Shown in pieces: positions 21,501 to 33,600 of a stretch of 64,000 nucleotides of DNA. Position 1 is the stretch's first letter. Every line of letters begins with the position of its first letter. A model generated the notes under the pieces. It worked only from the letters and a program-made list of their open reading frames with translations, had not been told where the DNA came from and ran no database searches. Origin of the DNA: Edaphochlamys debaryana (Eukaryota; Chlorophyta; Chlorophyceae; Chlamydomonadales); assembly GCA_016858145.1 (NCBI GenBank), contig JAEHOE010000148.1, positions 124,001 to 188,000 of the forward strand. Direction: 5' to 3'. The translations under genes were made by a program, and so were the position numbers.

Positions 21501-22300
21501 CGCGTGAGCACGCTGTTTGCAGGTATCGAGCTAATGAGTTGTTTTCCTTGATCGCGGATTGTATGTGTTGGTTGTGTGGAAGAGCAGAGACTGGCGAGCG
21601 AAGTCGGCCTAAGTCGCGGCGCGTTGACGTCACCGCAGATCGCGACTCGAGTCGGAGGTGCGTGCCTTGAGCCGAGCGAGCGAGCGAGCGCCCCCCGGAG
21701 ATGGCCAGCCTCTCTCTTCTTTACAACCTTCCCCCCCTGAAGCACATCCCGCATGCTTTCCTCCAATTGCGCTGCGCGACACGCGTGGGGGCCGGGGCAG
21801 CTCGCCGGAGGGGGCCACTCCGCCAAGGGCTGCCTCCGCCCTCGCCGCACCGGTACAGTCCTGTCCGTTCCTGTCCGACCCTGCTGCTCTTGCGCCTGGG
21901 CTCCAGTCCGTCCGGCTCCTGCAGTCCGCTCTCGACGCCTGTGGACAGCGCCGCCTCTCTTGCTTTACAGCCCCCAGGTCCATGCTCCATGTTTCCCGGG
22001 CCGCTGCGCTTCCTGCCTCCAGTTACTCACACAAAGCCATCCGGCATCGCCACCACCCCCTGCCCTGCACCTCCAGAGCTCAGCGCCACCACCCAAACAA
22101 CCTGCAAGCACCTTCCATCTTTTCACATCCCCCCCCGCGCCGCCCGCCCCGCCTGCCTCTTCCTCCTCCTCTCGCCTGCCACCGCCACGCCTCCACCGCT
22201 CCCCGCCCCGCATCCCCCGTACCTCCACGCATGCTCACCCCCTTCCCTCAGCCATCCCCCAATCGATACCGCATCACCCCCACACGCCTGCACCCCACGC
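21501..22300. other. Intergenic: POLD2 3' region and nicotinamidase promoter
   Basis: Both flanking genes are minus strand. No coding exon supported. Minus-strand TGTAA (algal poly(A)-type) signals are at 21965-21969 and 21721-21725, about 335 and 575 bases beyond the POLD2 stop, so the POLD2 transcript may end there; the remainder would serve as nicotinamidase promoter. Confidence 0.45.
21965..21969 (-). terminator. Putative POLD2 polyadenylation signal TGTAA
   Basis: TGTAA is the usual poly(A) signal in chlamydomonadalean algae. This is the first such site after the POLD2 stop codon; a second is at 21721-21725. The motif is short, so chance occurrence is possible. Confidence 0.3.
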
Positions 22301-25300
22301 TCACAGCCCCAGGCTCCCGTCGAACCGCACCGGGTGGCACGCCAGCGTCCGCAGGTTCACCAGCACCACCGTCCCGCTCCTCGCGAACCCCGGGACCGCC
22401 ACCAACCGCACCGCCACATCCCCAGCCGCCCCGGCCCCGCTCCCGCCCGCACCCCCCCCGCCCCCCGCGGCCCCGCCCCCGCCAACGGGGCCCGTGCGCG
22501 GCGCGGCAACGAGGCGCGTGGCAAAGTCTGGCTGGTTGCCGGCAAAGTAGACGTGGGGCGTGGAGGGCAGGATGAAGGGGTCGGTGTCGTGGAAGGGGTA
22601 GCAGGTGAGGGTGTCGGGGGCGGTGGGCGCCAGGTGGCGGCACTCGAGGGACCGCTCCATGATGTCCAGCCTGGAGGGGGGGGGCGGGGGGACAACGGGG
22701 GGGGAGGCGTGTGTGTTTGGACGCCCCCGGCGTGCACGTCCTCCCCCTGTCGGAGCGCACAGAACTTGGCCCCCCGCAGGAACCCAAAGGCCCCGCACTG
22801 GACAACGCCGGCCCCCCCACCTGTCCCTCAGCGCGCAGTACTTGGCCTGGTCCTCCACGTTCTGCCCGCTGCAGCCCCCTCCCCCCTTGCCCCTTACACA
22901 TAGCCCACCCCCCCTCTTGCCTCCCCCCCACCTGTCCCTCAGCGTGCAGTACTTGGCCTGGTCCTCCACGTTCTGCCCGCTGCAGCCCAGCAGCACCACC
23001 CCGTCCAGGGTGAACTCGTGCGGGTTGGTGGCGCGGACCAGGGCGCCGTGCTGCCCGCAGGCGGGGAACAGGCACCTGGGGGGGTGGGGTCGGGGTGGCG
23101 GGGGGGGCGGGGGGAGCGAGGTAGGCAAGGGGAGTGGACGGGTGCTGGGATGGTCAGGCCCCGTGTTGACGAGCAGCAACGTCGTCTCCTCCCGCCAACA
23201 CCTGTGCTCTGTCCGTGCGATGTACGCTGGTCCAGCCCCCCAGCCGCAGGCATCGTCACATTGGCCTCTGCCCCGTGTTTCCCCCCACCTGTGCATGGGC
23301 TGTTGCGGCATGCCCAACTTGGCTTCCCTCCTCCTCCCTCCTCCTCCCACCCTGCACGCCTCCCCCCTTTCGCTGTTCACCCTCCACCCCTCTTGCCTCC
23401 CTCCCCTTTGCCTCCCTCCCCGTGGCCCACCTGTGCATGGGCTGTTGCGGCATGGCCACGTTGGCAGGGTCCTCCGGCCCCGGCATCACGTCCACCGGCA
23501 TGGCGGCAGCCACCTCGGCCAGCAGCACATCCAGGTCCCTCACGGGCTGGAGGGAGGCAGACTGGGCCTGACAGGGGGGGACAGGAGTGGGAGGAGTGGG
23601 AGGAGTGGGCAGGACGAGAGCCGCCCAAAGAAGGCAACCCCGATGGTGCAGTGAGCACACCAAACGGCAGCATGCTTAACCTGGGATGAGCAGCCGAGCA
23701 CAAACGCGAATCTGTGTAGGATACTACAGCAAGCGCACGGGAGATGCAACCCTCCTCCCCCCTCCCCCGCCTCACCTGGCGGTTGTATGGGTTTGCGGAG
23801 CCCCCCACGATACCGCCCGCCAGCGCCTCTAGCTGCCCGATGCCCCCCCCCGCCAGCACCAGCCGCACGATCTGGGTGGGGCGGTTGGGAGGGCGGTTGG
23901 GAGGGCGGTTGGGAGGGCGGTTGGGAGGGTGGTTGGGGGTCGGGGGCACACATGGGTGGATGGATGGATGGGGGGGGGGGAGGATACGAGTCTCCCCTCC
24001 CGAGTACCCGCGGGTGAATTGCTCCCTCCCCTCCCCATCCCTCCGCCCACCTGTGACGCCAGTCGCTGCTCCACGGGGCTGCCCAGGTTGCCCGTGAGGA
24101 AGTCCATGGCCAGCTGGGTCTGTGAGGGGGGGAGGAAGGGGGGGAGGGGGAGGGGGAGGGGGAGAGGGGGGGAACGTGTGTGTGTATGGGTGGACGCGCC
24201 CGAGGTTGCCCGTGAGGAAGTCCATGGCCAGCTGGGTCTGTGAGGGGGGGAGGGGGGAGGGGGAGGGGGAGAGGGGGGGGGGAGAGGGGGCAGCGTGTGT
24301 GGGTATGGGTGGACGCATGGAGAAGGGGGCGGGAGCAGGCACACAGCGGCTGGGGTCGTGAGGCGGTCGGAGCATCAGTCCCTTGCCTTCTCCCACCCCT
24401 TCCCTTCCGCCCCCACCCCCTCCCCCCTCCCCACCTCGAGCAAGTCCGCCCTGGAGCCTGCCCCCTCCCCACCTCGCCTCCTTACCTCCCAAAACACCCA
24501 ACCGCCCACCTCTCAGGGGGCCGCCTTGGAAACCCCCCTCCGCCCCCCCACCCCCTCGGCCCTCCCCACCTTGACCACGTCCGCCTTTCTCGCATTGGCC
24601 ACCACGAAGGGGCTGCCCGGGCCCACCACCAATACACACACGCGCCCTCCCACCCCCCTCCGCCCCCCCCTCGGCCCCCCACCTTGAGCACGTCCGCCTT
24701 GGAGCCGCCCAGGCACAGCCCCGACACCAGCGCCACGTACTTGTCACCCGGAGCCCCGGCCGCCAGGGCGCTGCGGGCGCCCGCGGCCGCCTCCGCCTCA
24801 GCAGGCTGGGGGGGAGGAGGGGGAGTGGGGAGGAGGGGGAGGGGGGGCCAGGCGGGCGCAGAAGGTGGGGTGAGGTGGGAGGGTGTGAAGGAGGAAGAGA
24901 ACAAGGCACGAGGAACGCGGCGTGGGGCGACGCGGGCGTGGGGGCGGGGCACACAGCCAGTACGGTACAAAGGGGGCGCAACAAACGCGGTTGCGTGGAC
25001 CCGTTGTGACCCCACTACGCAGCCCGGCAGCGGTTAAAGCGGGAGCAACAAGGAAAGGAGGCGGAGGGCACAGAGCGCAGCTGCCTAGACGCAGCAACGG
25101 CCCCGGCCCCGGCGTGGGGGCAAGGCATACAGCCAGTACAGATGAGGCGCAGCGAACGCGGTTGTATGGAACCGTGGTGACAGCGGCCCCGGCCCCGGCT
25201 GCTTACGCTGGGCAGCGGGTGCGGCAGCGGGTGGGGGTGGGGGGCCATGCCGGGGAAGCAGACGGCGGAGACGATGAAGTCGCCGCCCGGCTCGGCGGCG

Positions 25301-27227
25301 CCGCGGACGGCCAGGACCATGCCTTCGGAGAGGGGGGAGGGGCGGTCCGGGAGAGGGAGAAGGCGCGAGGTTATTTGGCCATAGGCCTAGAGAGGCTTGG
25401 TGCGGAGTTGGGGTGGCGGCGCCACGGACCCCCAGGACCATGCCTTTTGGGGGACGATGGGGGAGGGTGGAGGGGCGGGGTTGGGGCAGAGTTGAGGGGT
25501 GTGGGGGTTGAAGGTGTGGGGTGGGCCTGGGGCCCAAGGCACACCACACCAGCGCCACACAGCACGTGCACGCCGCGCACTCGCCCACTGCAGACACAAG
25601 ATCGTAACGCCAACGCCAACGCCCCGACGTTCTGCTCAGCTACTTAGCCCCTTGCCCCGGTCGCCGTCTCCCCTCCCCCGTACCCAGCCTGTCCCCAGCA
25701 CCCAGCCTCCCCTGCTCAGACCCCCGTCAAACTCCAGGAGTCAACTCCACCCTGCTCCCGTATCTTGCCCCCCAACCCCCCTCCCCAGCCCCCCCGCCAC
25801 CCACCCGTGACCAGCTCCGCCACCTGCAGCGGCCGCGACCGGGCCATGCCCGCCCCCGCCCCCGCCTCCGCCTCCACGGGCTGCCCCCCCGCCGTGTTGA
25901 GCACCATGCGGGCGCCCTCGTCCTCCAGCACCACGCTGTCGTCGTCACTGCAGACGAGGGGGTGGGCTAGGAGGTTGGAGCGTTGACGGGAATGGTAGGT
26001 GCACATGGACAGAGTGGCCGTCGGGCGCGTGGGAGGGTTGATGCAGGGAAGGGAGGCCTGCGCCGCGTCGCATCAACACCCCTCCCAACACCGCTCCCTC
26101 CCCCCCAAGGCACACCTGCAGAAGTTGGCTGCCCCCAGTGCGGCCTTGAGCCCCCGGTCCTTGGTGTACTCGTCCAGGATGGAGGGCTTGAGCCTGGGGG
26201 GGGGGGTTAGGGGCATCGGCACGCGAGGGCAGGGAGGGCGCGGAGGGCGGGGGGCCGGACGGAGGTGCGAGGGCAAGAGGGCTGACGCCGCCCGGGCCCT
26301 CGCCTGCACCCCCCCACCTCCATGCTGCCGGTCTGGAGCCAGCAAACCCCGCCCCACCCCGCTCCCCCTCCGCCCTCACTTCATGTTCTTGTACAGGGTG
26401 CCAATGACTGCCACTTCCCTGTTCTCCTGCACCTCCAGAATCGAGCACACTGCAGCAGCGGAAGCGGGAGCGGAAGCGGGAGTGGGGCGGGCGGCAGGCG
26501 CACAGGCATGCTTACCGACGCAGGCATCAGCTATTGACTGCAGCTCATCTTGAGCTCGTTCCTGGCTTGACCGTGGACCCCCGTCCTGGGCTCTGACGTT
26601 CTGTTGCGAGAGCCCCAGCAAGCGTCCTGCAGCTGGGACCCCCAAGGACCAACAGGCTCTTCGCACCTGGCACCCCCGGCCACAGCTCCTCCACCTGCCG
26701 CCGCATCACCCCCTTGAGCAGCATGAGCCGGGAGAAGTACAGCTGGGCATACTGCCGCTCGTACGTGCGCTTCGCGGTACGGAAGCGCTCGTCCTGTGGG
26801 CGGTACGGCACGATGACGAGGCATGGACAGGTTTTGGGCTGTGGGGTGTGCGAGCTGCCGTGTAGAGGGAACACCCCCCATACACGCGCTTCTGCCGGCA
26901 CTCCGGCAGGCACCCTGAACCCCCCAGAGGCTGCACAGCGACGGCCTCATGCACAGAGCCCCTAACCGCTGCCAGCCGCGACACCCCCGGCGCTCTTGAG
27001 GGGTGGACGCTGGTAGAGGCCGCTCGTGGGGGGGCCGCAGGCGGGGGCCGGTTCGCGCCAAAACGGCACGGCCTCCCCGGGGAAGCAGAGTCACCCACCA
27101 GGTTGACGTAGGTCGCTGTGGCCCTAGTGAAGGTCGTCTCCGCATCTTTAGAGCCCGCGGGGCCCAGCAGCTCGTCATATCTGCACGAATTGTCCGCGGG
27201 GAAGTGTGCTGACAACCCGATCGCCAT
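22301..27227 (-). CDS. POLD2: DNA polymerase delta subunit 2 (small/B subunit)
   Basis: Regulatory subunit of replicative DNA polymerase delta: an OB fold plus a calcineurin-like phosphoesterase fold, catalytically inactive in eukaryotes. Twelve exons: 27227-27099, 26793-26667, 26449-26380, 26193-26116, 25947-25805, 25322-25207, 24805-24683, 24119-24051, 23871-23776, 23567-23431, 23075-22932, 22670-22301; about 533 residues, phase-consistent throughout. Hallmarks: YAQLYFSRLMLLKG near the N-terminus, GTLYKNMKLKPSILDEY, the OB-type segment GMVLAVRG, YVALVSGLCLG at the start of the phosphoesterase fold, DVMPGPEDPANVAMPQQPMH, and ERSLECRHLAPTAPDTL followed by YPFHDTDPFI. Small Gly/Ala-rich insertions explain the modest excess length. 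It shares a divergent promoter with the gene starting at 27658. Several junctions are duplicated in introns. Confidence 0.93.
22819..22990 (-). repeat. Copy of 3' end of POLD2 exon 11
   Basis: About 55 bases encoding CSGQNVEDQAKYC-LRDR with the donor (22932-22990) are repeated at about 22819-22872 in the downstream intron with one or two changes. Confidence 0.85.
23288..23460 (-). repeat. Copy of 3' end of POLD2 exon 10
   Basis: The codons for MPQQPMH plus donor (23431-23460) recur at about 23288-23320 in the downstream intron. Confidence 0.8.
23881..23940. repeat. 12-bp tandem repeat GCGGTTGGGAGG
   Basis: Five units next to the POLD2 exon 9 acceptor; on the coding (minus) strand this forms the pyrimidine-rich tract of the intron end. 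Confidence 0.85.
24073..24243 (-). repeat. Copy of 5' end of POLD2 exon 8
   Basis: The exon 8 start (TQLAMDFLTGNLG, acceptor at 24120-24121) is repeated exactly for about 45 bases at 24199-24243, acceptor included, after a G-run. Confidence 0.88.
24433..24710 (-). repeat. Two copies of 3' end of POLD2 exon 7
   Basis: The exon 7 end encoding SKADVLK plus donor (24683-24710) has diverged copies at about 24433-24460 and 24567-24594, each with CACCT-type donor context, spaced about 115-130 bp. Confidence 0.75.
25305..25450 (-). repeat. Copy of 5' end of POLD2 exon 6
   Basis: The start of exon 6 (GMVLAVRGA, 25322 downward) is repeated at about 25417-25446 as GMVLGVRGA with the AAG acceptor preserved. 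Confidence 0.8.
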
Positions 27228-27657
27228 TGCAGCAGCATCAAGGCCATTGCAGGCCTAACCTTGCTTCGGAGGGCCGGCTTGGAGGTCCCTCGACGTCAAG
27301 CATTTTTGCGCGCCTGTCGCGGTATGCACGCTATGCTCTTGTATGGACTGTAACGACAACCTTGAAGCCAGCTGACTGGTGTGATACGCTTGGGGAATGC
27401 CGGCTCTGCGATAGCGGGCTCGCCCTGATCGCCTGATGCAAAGTTTCTTGGATCCCGGCGACTCTCGCGCCGCGGCTGCGACTCCAGGACCCAGCACACC
27501 CGTATCGACGGACGGCCGCGTTTTACCTGCAGACTGCCTCGCCTTGAGAAGACACTTGCTAGCTGTCGCGCTCCGCAAAACATTGACAGACGGACTCCTT
27601 TCCACTCTCGCTCATAGCTGCCTACCGCGCCTTGAATCCTATCTCTGAGCGAAAAGG
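27228..27657. promoter_or_regulatory. Divergent promoter between POLD2 and the borealin-like gene
   Basis: About 430 bp separate the two start codons, which face away from each other. No coding exon on either strand. A near-match to an E2F-type site, TTTTTGCGCGCC, lies at about 27303-27314; it is not an exact TTTSSCGC. No TATA box is obvious. Shared regulation in S/M phase is an inference from gene identities and arrangement. Confidence 0.45.
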
Positions 27658-29550
27658 ATGCCACCGCGGAAGCGCAAGAACCAGGCGCTGGCTGCAATTG
27701 CCGAGAGTGAGCCCGCGGCTCAAGACAAGCCGGAGCCCAGCAGCCAGCCGGCAGCAGAGGAGCAGGATGCAGAGGAGCAGGTCAAGGCTACCATCGCGGA
27801 GGTGAAAGCGGCCGCGGAGGCCAAGGCGGAAGCGCTAATTGCTCAAGGGAGGCAGCGCGTCGCTTACCACCGACAAGACGCTGAGATGTCCCTGCTCAAG
27901 CTCGCAAAGAAGGTGCGACCAGGGGTGACGGGCCAGCTGGGGTGTGGAGTTGCCACGGTCCTTCCGCGGTGCACCCATTCTCGAGCATGCGCTGACCCCC
28001 GCCGTGCGCCCCCCAGGTCCGCAACATGTCCGTAGCCGACTTCTTCCAGCTCTCTGCGTACGAGGCCGCCTCCAGTCAGCTTGACGTCATGGCGCGGCTG
28101 CAGGCGTTGTTGCCAGGGGAAACCACCACGGCGGAGCACAAGGAGGTGGCCGGCATCGTGGCATCAGCGTCAGCACCCGCGGCCGGGCCCGCGCCGCCGC
28201 CGCCGCCCTCAGCCGAGCCCGTGGCCTCGCCCTCGTGCGCCGGCAAGCACGAGGAGCCCCAGGAGCAGGCGGCAGCTGCCCCCACCGCCAAGGCGACGTC
28301 CATGCCCCCGCCGCCGCCACGCGCGCCGCTGGCCCCGGCAAACCCGCCTGCGCGGATGCCCAAGGGGAACGAGATCGTCTACTCGGCAAACGGTGGGCGA
28401 GGCCAGAATAGCAGCTATGCTGCTTTACACAAGATGGGTTGATGGGCCAGCTTGGCATGGGCACATCAACCCGGCGAGGGCACCGCGCTGTGAACTGAAG
28501 CCTCTGCAATGAGGCCAAGCCCATACCAATCATCCACACAAGTATCCCCGCTTCCTCCCCCCCGCAGGCTCGCCCATCAACCTGGCCGCACTGTCCGCCC
28601 TGGGCCCCGCCAAGCCCGCGCCCTCCTGCGCCGCTGCGGACGCTACGCCCGCGCCCGGCACCAGCTACGCCGGCGCCGCGCCCTCCGCCGCACCGCCCAC
28701 CGTCATGTTCACGGGGGCCACCTTCCGCCGCGCCACCGTGGCCAGGGGCCGCACCAAGCAGGCCTCGCGCGCCATCACGGTCACCACGGCGGGTGGGTGG
28801 GGGGCCATGTGGGCGAGCGGGATGGGGTGTCTTGGTACCGGTACGTGGTGGTGTGGGGGCGGCACGGCGGCATGGGAACCAGCACGGCGGATTGTGTGCG
28901 TGGCGCCTGCCATGACCGCAAGGACGGGGTTTGGGGGGAGTGGTGGGAGCTGCCATGCTGCCCAGATGCGTACCTGGAGTCCTGGACGCCGCCCTGGCCC
29001 CTCCCGAGCCACCCTCTTTCGTTGCATTGTGTATGTATGCTACCTTCCTGCTTCCTCCCACCGCAGACGGCAAGCAGTGGACGGTGGATGACGTCATCGG
29101 CATGGCAGGCGTACCGCAGAAGTACAGGGACGAGGTGGGCGCCCTACAGGAAGGGGAGGGGGGCAGGCTCGAGGTTCACCCACCCACGTGGGCTGCGCCT
29201 GGGCGTGCCGGAATGGCTTAGCCTGGGCCCTTGGGCCGGCAGGCTTGCACCCGACCTACCGCTAGCTCAGCCTAACCTCGCCGCTCCTGCCCCTTCCGAA
29301 CTCCACTCTCCTCCCTTCACCCCTCCGTCCTCCCCCATACCATACCATACCATGCCATCCCCCTGGCCCCCAGGTGCGGCGCCTGGTCGAGTCTGACCTG
29401 CGGGACCTGGAGCTCATTGTCAAGACCGCCACGGACATCGAGGCGGCCAACGCAGCCGAGGCAGCCAAGCCCTCCTCCGCCCTGCCGCCGCCCGCGCCCG
29501 TGCCCGTGCCTGCGGCCGCCCCCATGACGCGCGCCAGTCGGCGGCGGTAG
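27658..29550 (+). CDS. Borealin-like coiled-coil protein (possible chromosomal passenger subunit)
   Basis: Five exons: 27658-27912, 28017-28392, 28568-28792, 29067-29134, 29374-29550; 366 residues, phases agree. It starts with a basic stretch MPPRKRKNQ (nuclear-localisation-like), then an Ala/Glu/Lys helix (residues ~40-85) running into AKKVRNMSVADFFQL, the pattern of the Nbl1/borealin N-terminal domain, where a helix ends in a short VR-M motif. A Pro/Ala-rich linker follows, then INLAALSALG, TFRRATVARGRTKQ, the strand pair ITVTTADGKQWTVDD and a C-terminal helix VRRLVESDLRDLELIVKTA. Plant borealins likewise have a helical N-terminus and a small C-terminal domain. Family assignment rests on pattern, not on a search; another nuclear coiled-coil protein is possible. 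Divergent neighbour of POLD2. Confidence 0.6.
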
Positions 29551-30651
29551 CGCCCATGCAAGCCGCGAGGGGGCTGCAAGGGCCGGGTGAGGGGGTGGTG
29601 TAGGGCGGGGCTGGGGTGGAGGGCGCGGCGGGGGGATCGCGCGGGCCTGGCGATGACGGACTCTTGGGCTTGAAGCATTAACTAAGCGAAAGCGCTTCAA
29701 TGTGGCCTAGGGCGGTCTCTTGGGTGTCTGTCCCCAGGGCTATGGCGTGGCGGAAGCGCTGGGCGGACTGGTGTCGGGACAATGCTGGTGTGGGGGCAGC
29801 CAAGTGCTGGACGAGTGATCTAACATGTCTGGAAGGCATGGGTCTGGAAGGAGGGTTGGCTGGACGTGACCCTTTGGCCGGCCGTGTGGGGGTTTCTGTG
29901 CTCGCAGGGGCCGTGCAGCGTAGTCCGGACGACGAAGGGGGATGCAGCTGAACGCAACTAGGCTGTGCGCAACGCAACAGAAAGAGGGAGAGGCTTTGGA
30001 CGGCCGTGTGCCATCCATAACCGACTGACTTCGGACTAGGTCGTATGCATGCTGGGGGCTGAGGTGGCGAGGACGAGGACTTGACGGGGGTGGGTGGACG
30101 CAGGAGGGTGAAGGGTGGATGCGAGAGGGTCGAGGTCCGACCGCAGGCGGATTCGCGGTCACACGAACGCGCTTGGACGGAAGCACCGCTACCTTCACAA
30201 AGGCCTGGCGGGGCTGCCTCGTTTGAATAATCCTTGATCTCTGCACACGCAGCATTTATCCGTTGGGTTCAAATGCTACTCCCACTCGGCACGCCATGTT
30301 AATCCAGGCCCCCGTCCCCCATTTAGCAGAGATCATTCCGCAAAGCTGTCCCTCGAAGACAGCACACTCATTTGCATCACAGCCCTCCTCTTCATGTCTG
30401 CTATCCCATATTCGCATGCCAGAGTTCCTCACCAGGGGCCACTCAGCACGGTACCGTAACTCTTCCTGCGAGCCCCCTCTCCCCTGTCCATCTCTGAGGC
30501 GCTCTTGCAGCGCTTCGCTCGACTCCCGCATCACCCTGCCATCCCTGTCTCTCGCCTCCTAGTCAGCACTCGAAATATCGACGCCTAGCCCATCCCATTT
30601 GGCCATACCCGTACCACATGAATATCCCCCCGCGCGCATTAGTCATCCAGC
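29551..30651. other. Convergent intergenic region
   Basis: Between the 3' end of the borealin-like gene (plus) and the 3' end of the GalT-like gene (minus); must hold both 3' UTRs. No convincing coding exon and no TGTAA signal in the right strand and place. GC and homopolymer content are lower than in the genes to the left. Confidence 0.5.
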
Positions 30652-33600
30652 TCACAATGCCAGCTGCTCGTCCACCTTCGAGATCACGACAAACGGATCG
30701 GTGTGGCCGATAGACGCGTGGCCAATCACCTCGAGGCAGCCAAAGTCGCTGGCGGGCTGCGTCACGCGCCCCCGGCTCACCACCCGCGCCATCATGGGCC
30801 TCCACCCCGCCCCGCTCGGAAGCCCCAGATCCTCCCCCTCCCCCCTCCCCTCCCCCTCGCCCCGCCCTCCCACGTGCCCCGTCCCGTTCCCCGACACCGC
30901 ATCCGCCGACCCAGATCCAGATCCAGATCCAGATTTGGATCCGAGCGGCACGTTGAGGATTCCGGCGTTGAAGGTCTGCACCCCCAGACCGTCCACCAGC
31001 GCCCTGAGGGCGGCGTGCAGGGCCCTCCGGAAGGCGGCGCTGCACAGCCCCGAGCCCAGCACGATGACCTCCATGTCCTTCTGGGGTGCCAGGTGCGCCA
31101 TGACCCAGCACCTGTGAGGGCAGACATGGGTAAGGGGAGGAGGGAGGATCAGCCAGGATCAGTGTACGGCACTGGTTGACTGCCGAGCAGGATGATGCCC
31201 CCATGGCCTTTTGGAAGGCCAGGATGCGCCACTGTGGGCGTGTGTAAGGGGAGGGGGGATAAGCCAGCAGCCAGGATCAGTGTACGGCATATGGTGGATC
31301 AGCGTACGGCACATGGATCGGCTGCCTCACAAGGCATACTGTGAATGATGGGCCAGCGCGTGCAGCGGGCCGGGGTTACGGGAGCCAAACCCTGACCCGG
31401 CTAACGGCCAGGCTTTGTCGGCTGCCCTCCCACCGGCGGCCAGGATCTCCATGGCCCCCCCTCCCGGGGCCTCGAAGCCATGGCGGTGCGTGCCGACACC
31501 CCTCTTGATGACACCGCCGAGACACCTCCGCATAGCGCGCCCGCACGCCCCGATTCGCCATGCCCCAACGCGGCTGCACCCCTCACCTCAACCCCACCCC
31601 CTAGCCAACTCCCACCCTCACCCCCACCCCAGCCCACCCCAGCCCAGCCCACCCCACCCCACCCCACCCCACCCCACCCCACCCCACCCCACCCCACCCC
31701 ACCCCACCCCACCCCACCCCACCCCACCCCACCCCACCCCACCCCACCCCACCCCACCCCACCCCACCCCACCCCACCCCACCCCACCCCACCCCACCCC
31801 ACCCGGTTTGCTGGGCGGTTTCGAGCGGGCCTACGGCCCTGATCGCCTGTAAGCTTCAGTACCCACCCCACCCCCGCACCCACACCACCTCCCTCACCTG
31901 TCCCCCGCCTCCCCCTCCACCACCCGCGCCAGCCCCACGGCCGCGTGCGCCCGGACCAGGTCGGCGTAGAGGCAGGCGCCCGCGTGGGCGGAGGCGTGGT
32001 GGAGGGCCTGCTGGTCCAGGCGGGCCTGGGGGGGAGAAGGAGGAGGGGAGAGAGTGAAAGAGGGGGGGGGAAAGGTGCCCTGTCGTGGTGGTAGGAGGTT
32101 ACGGTCAGGACGGGCCCAAAGCCCAGAACGGTGTCGGGCGTCGGGAATGGGGTCCGGAACGGGGGCCGAGGGGAGAGTCAAAGGGTCAAGGGGTGCGGGG
32201 GATCTGCCTCCCGGGGGAGCACGCTCCGTTAGGGCCACCCCCTCTAGAGGGCAGGCCACCAGGTCGGAGTGCGTTGCCCGCAGGCACAGCGACTGTGAGG
32301 GCGGCACCAGGGCAAGCTTGGAAGCGGCCGGGACGGCTACCGGTACTTGCCATGCACGTCATAGCTAGCCACCCGTCGGCACCACAAGTGTCGGGGGCGG
32401 CACGCCCAGGGGCAGCAGGACCCACAGGGCCAGAAACTTGCCTGGGCGGGTACGGGCGTGTGAGTGAGCAGGAGCTGCCCGTGGCCGTGGTACTGCGGGG
32501 GCAGGGGGCAGGGGGCGGGGAGCACGAGTGGGGAAGGAACAGATAGTGAGCAGCAGGCCAGGTCAGGGCCTGGACCAACCCGGCCTCCATCCCCGCAGCC
32601 GCAGGCGACGCAGCGCGAGGCGCCCCATATCCTTTTGTCCCCCCGTGCCCTTTGCGCCTTCCCACCCTGTGTGTCGCTCTCCCCCACACACTGCCGCATC
32701 TCACTGCGTGCACCTCGCCGGGCCCTGGGGGATGGGTCCTGGTTCCCACCTGGCTGGCTACCCACGCCCAGTCCATGCCTCCCACCTGAACGCCCCTTGC
32801 CTGGGCCCTGGCCCCTTATGGGAACCCAAACGCCCGCCCGGCTGCCCCCTTTCACCCCATGGGTTCCCTTCCCCATCTGGCTGCCCCCCTTTGCCCCCCC
32901 CCCCCCACACCGCCAAACCTGGCTGCCCCCCCTTGCCCCCCCCCCCCCACCTGGCTGCCCCCTTTTCCCCCCCCCCCCCACCTGGCTGCCCCCTTTCCCC
33001 CCCCCCCCCACCTGGCTGCCCCCCTTTGCCCCCCCACCCCACCCCACCCCCACCTGGCTGGCGCCCGCCCTCGCCCCGCAGTTCCAGATGAAGAAGGCGT
33101 GGGGCGCCCCCGGGTGGTGCGCGTGGGCGGCCTGGAACCAGCCTGCGGGCAATTGTGGGGTTGGGGTTGGGGCCGTGGGGAGAGGCAGGAGCTGCGGCTC
33201 AATGCGGTGCACAGGCGCTTTGCTCTGGAGCCCTGCTCTGGTGGTGCGCGTGGGCCGCCCAGAGCGACAACCCCAACCAACAGCGCGCGGTCCGCGGTCC
33301 GTAGTCCAACCACCAACCACCAACCACCAACCCCTGGAGCTGGCCTTTGCGCTACACCTTCGAAGCTAGTCTGCATTGCGTGCGACACCCGTGCGCCTCG
33401 TCGTTTGGCCTAGCATTCCGGTAATGGCATAGCACGTAGGTGCTAGCCCCAGCTGTGTCCTGCGCCCTAGTACTCCACCTTCTGAGCGGCCCTAAGCGTA
33501 TTCGCCTTTTTGCCGCACGGGACGAGTCTCAGTCCCTACACGGAACACGCGCTGGTTGCTGTTGTTCGTGCGAAGTACCGGCACCCGAAGTGCGTGACAT

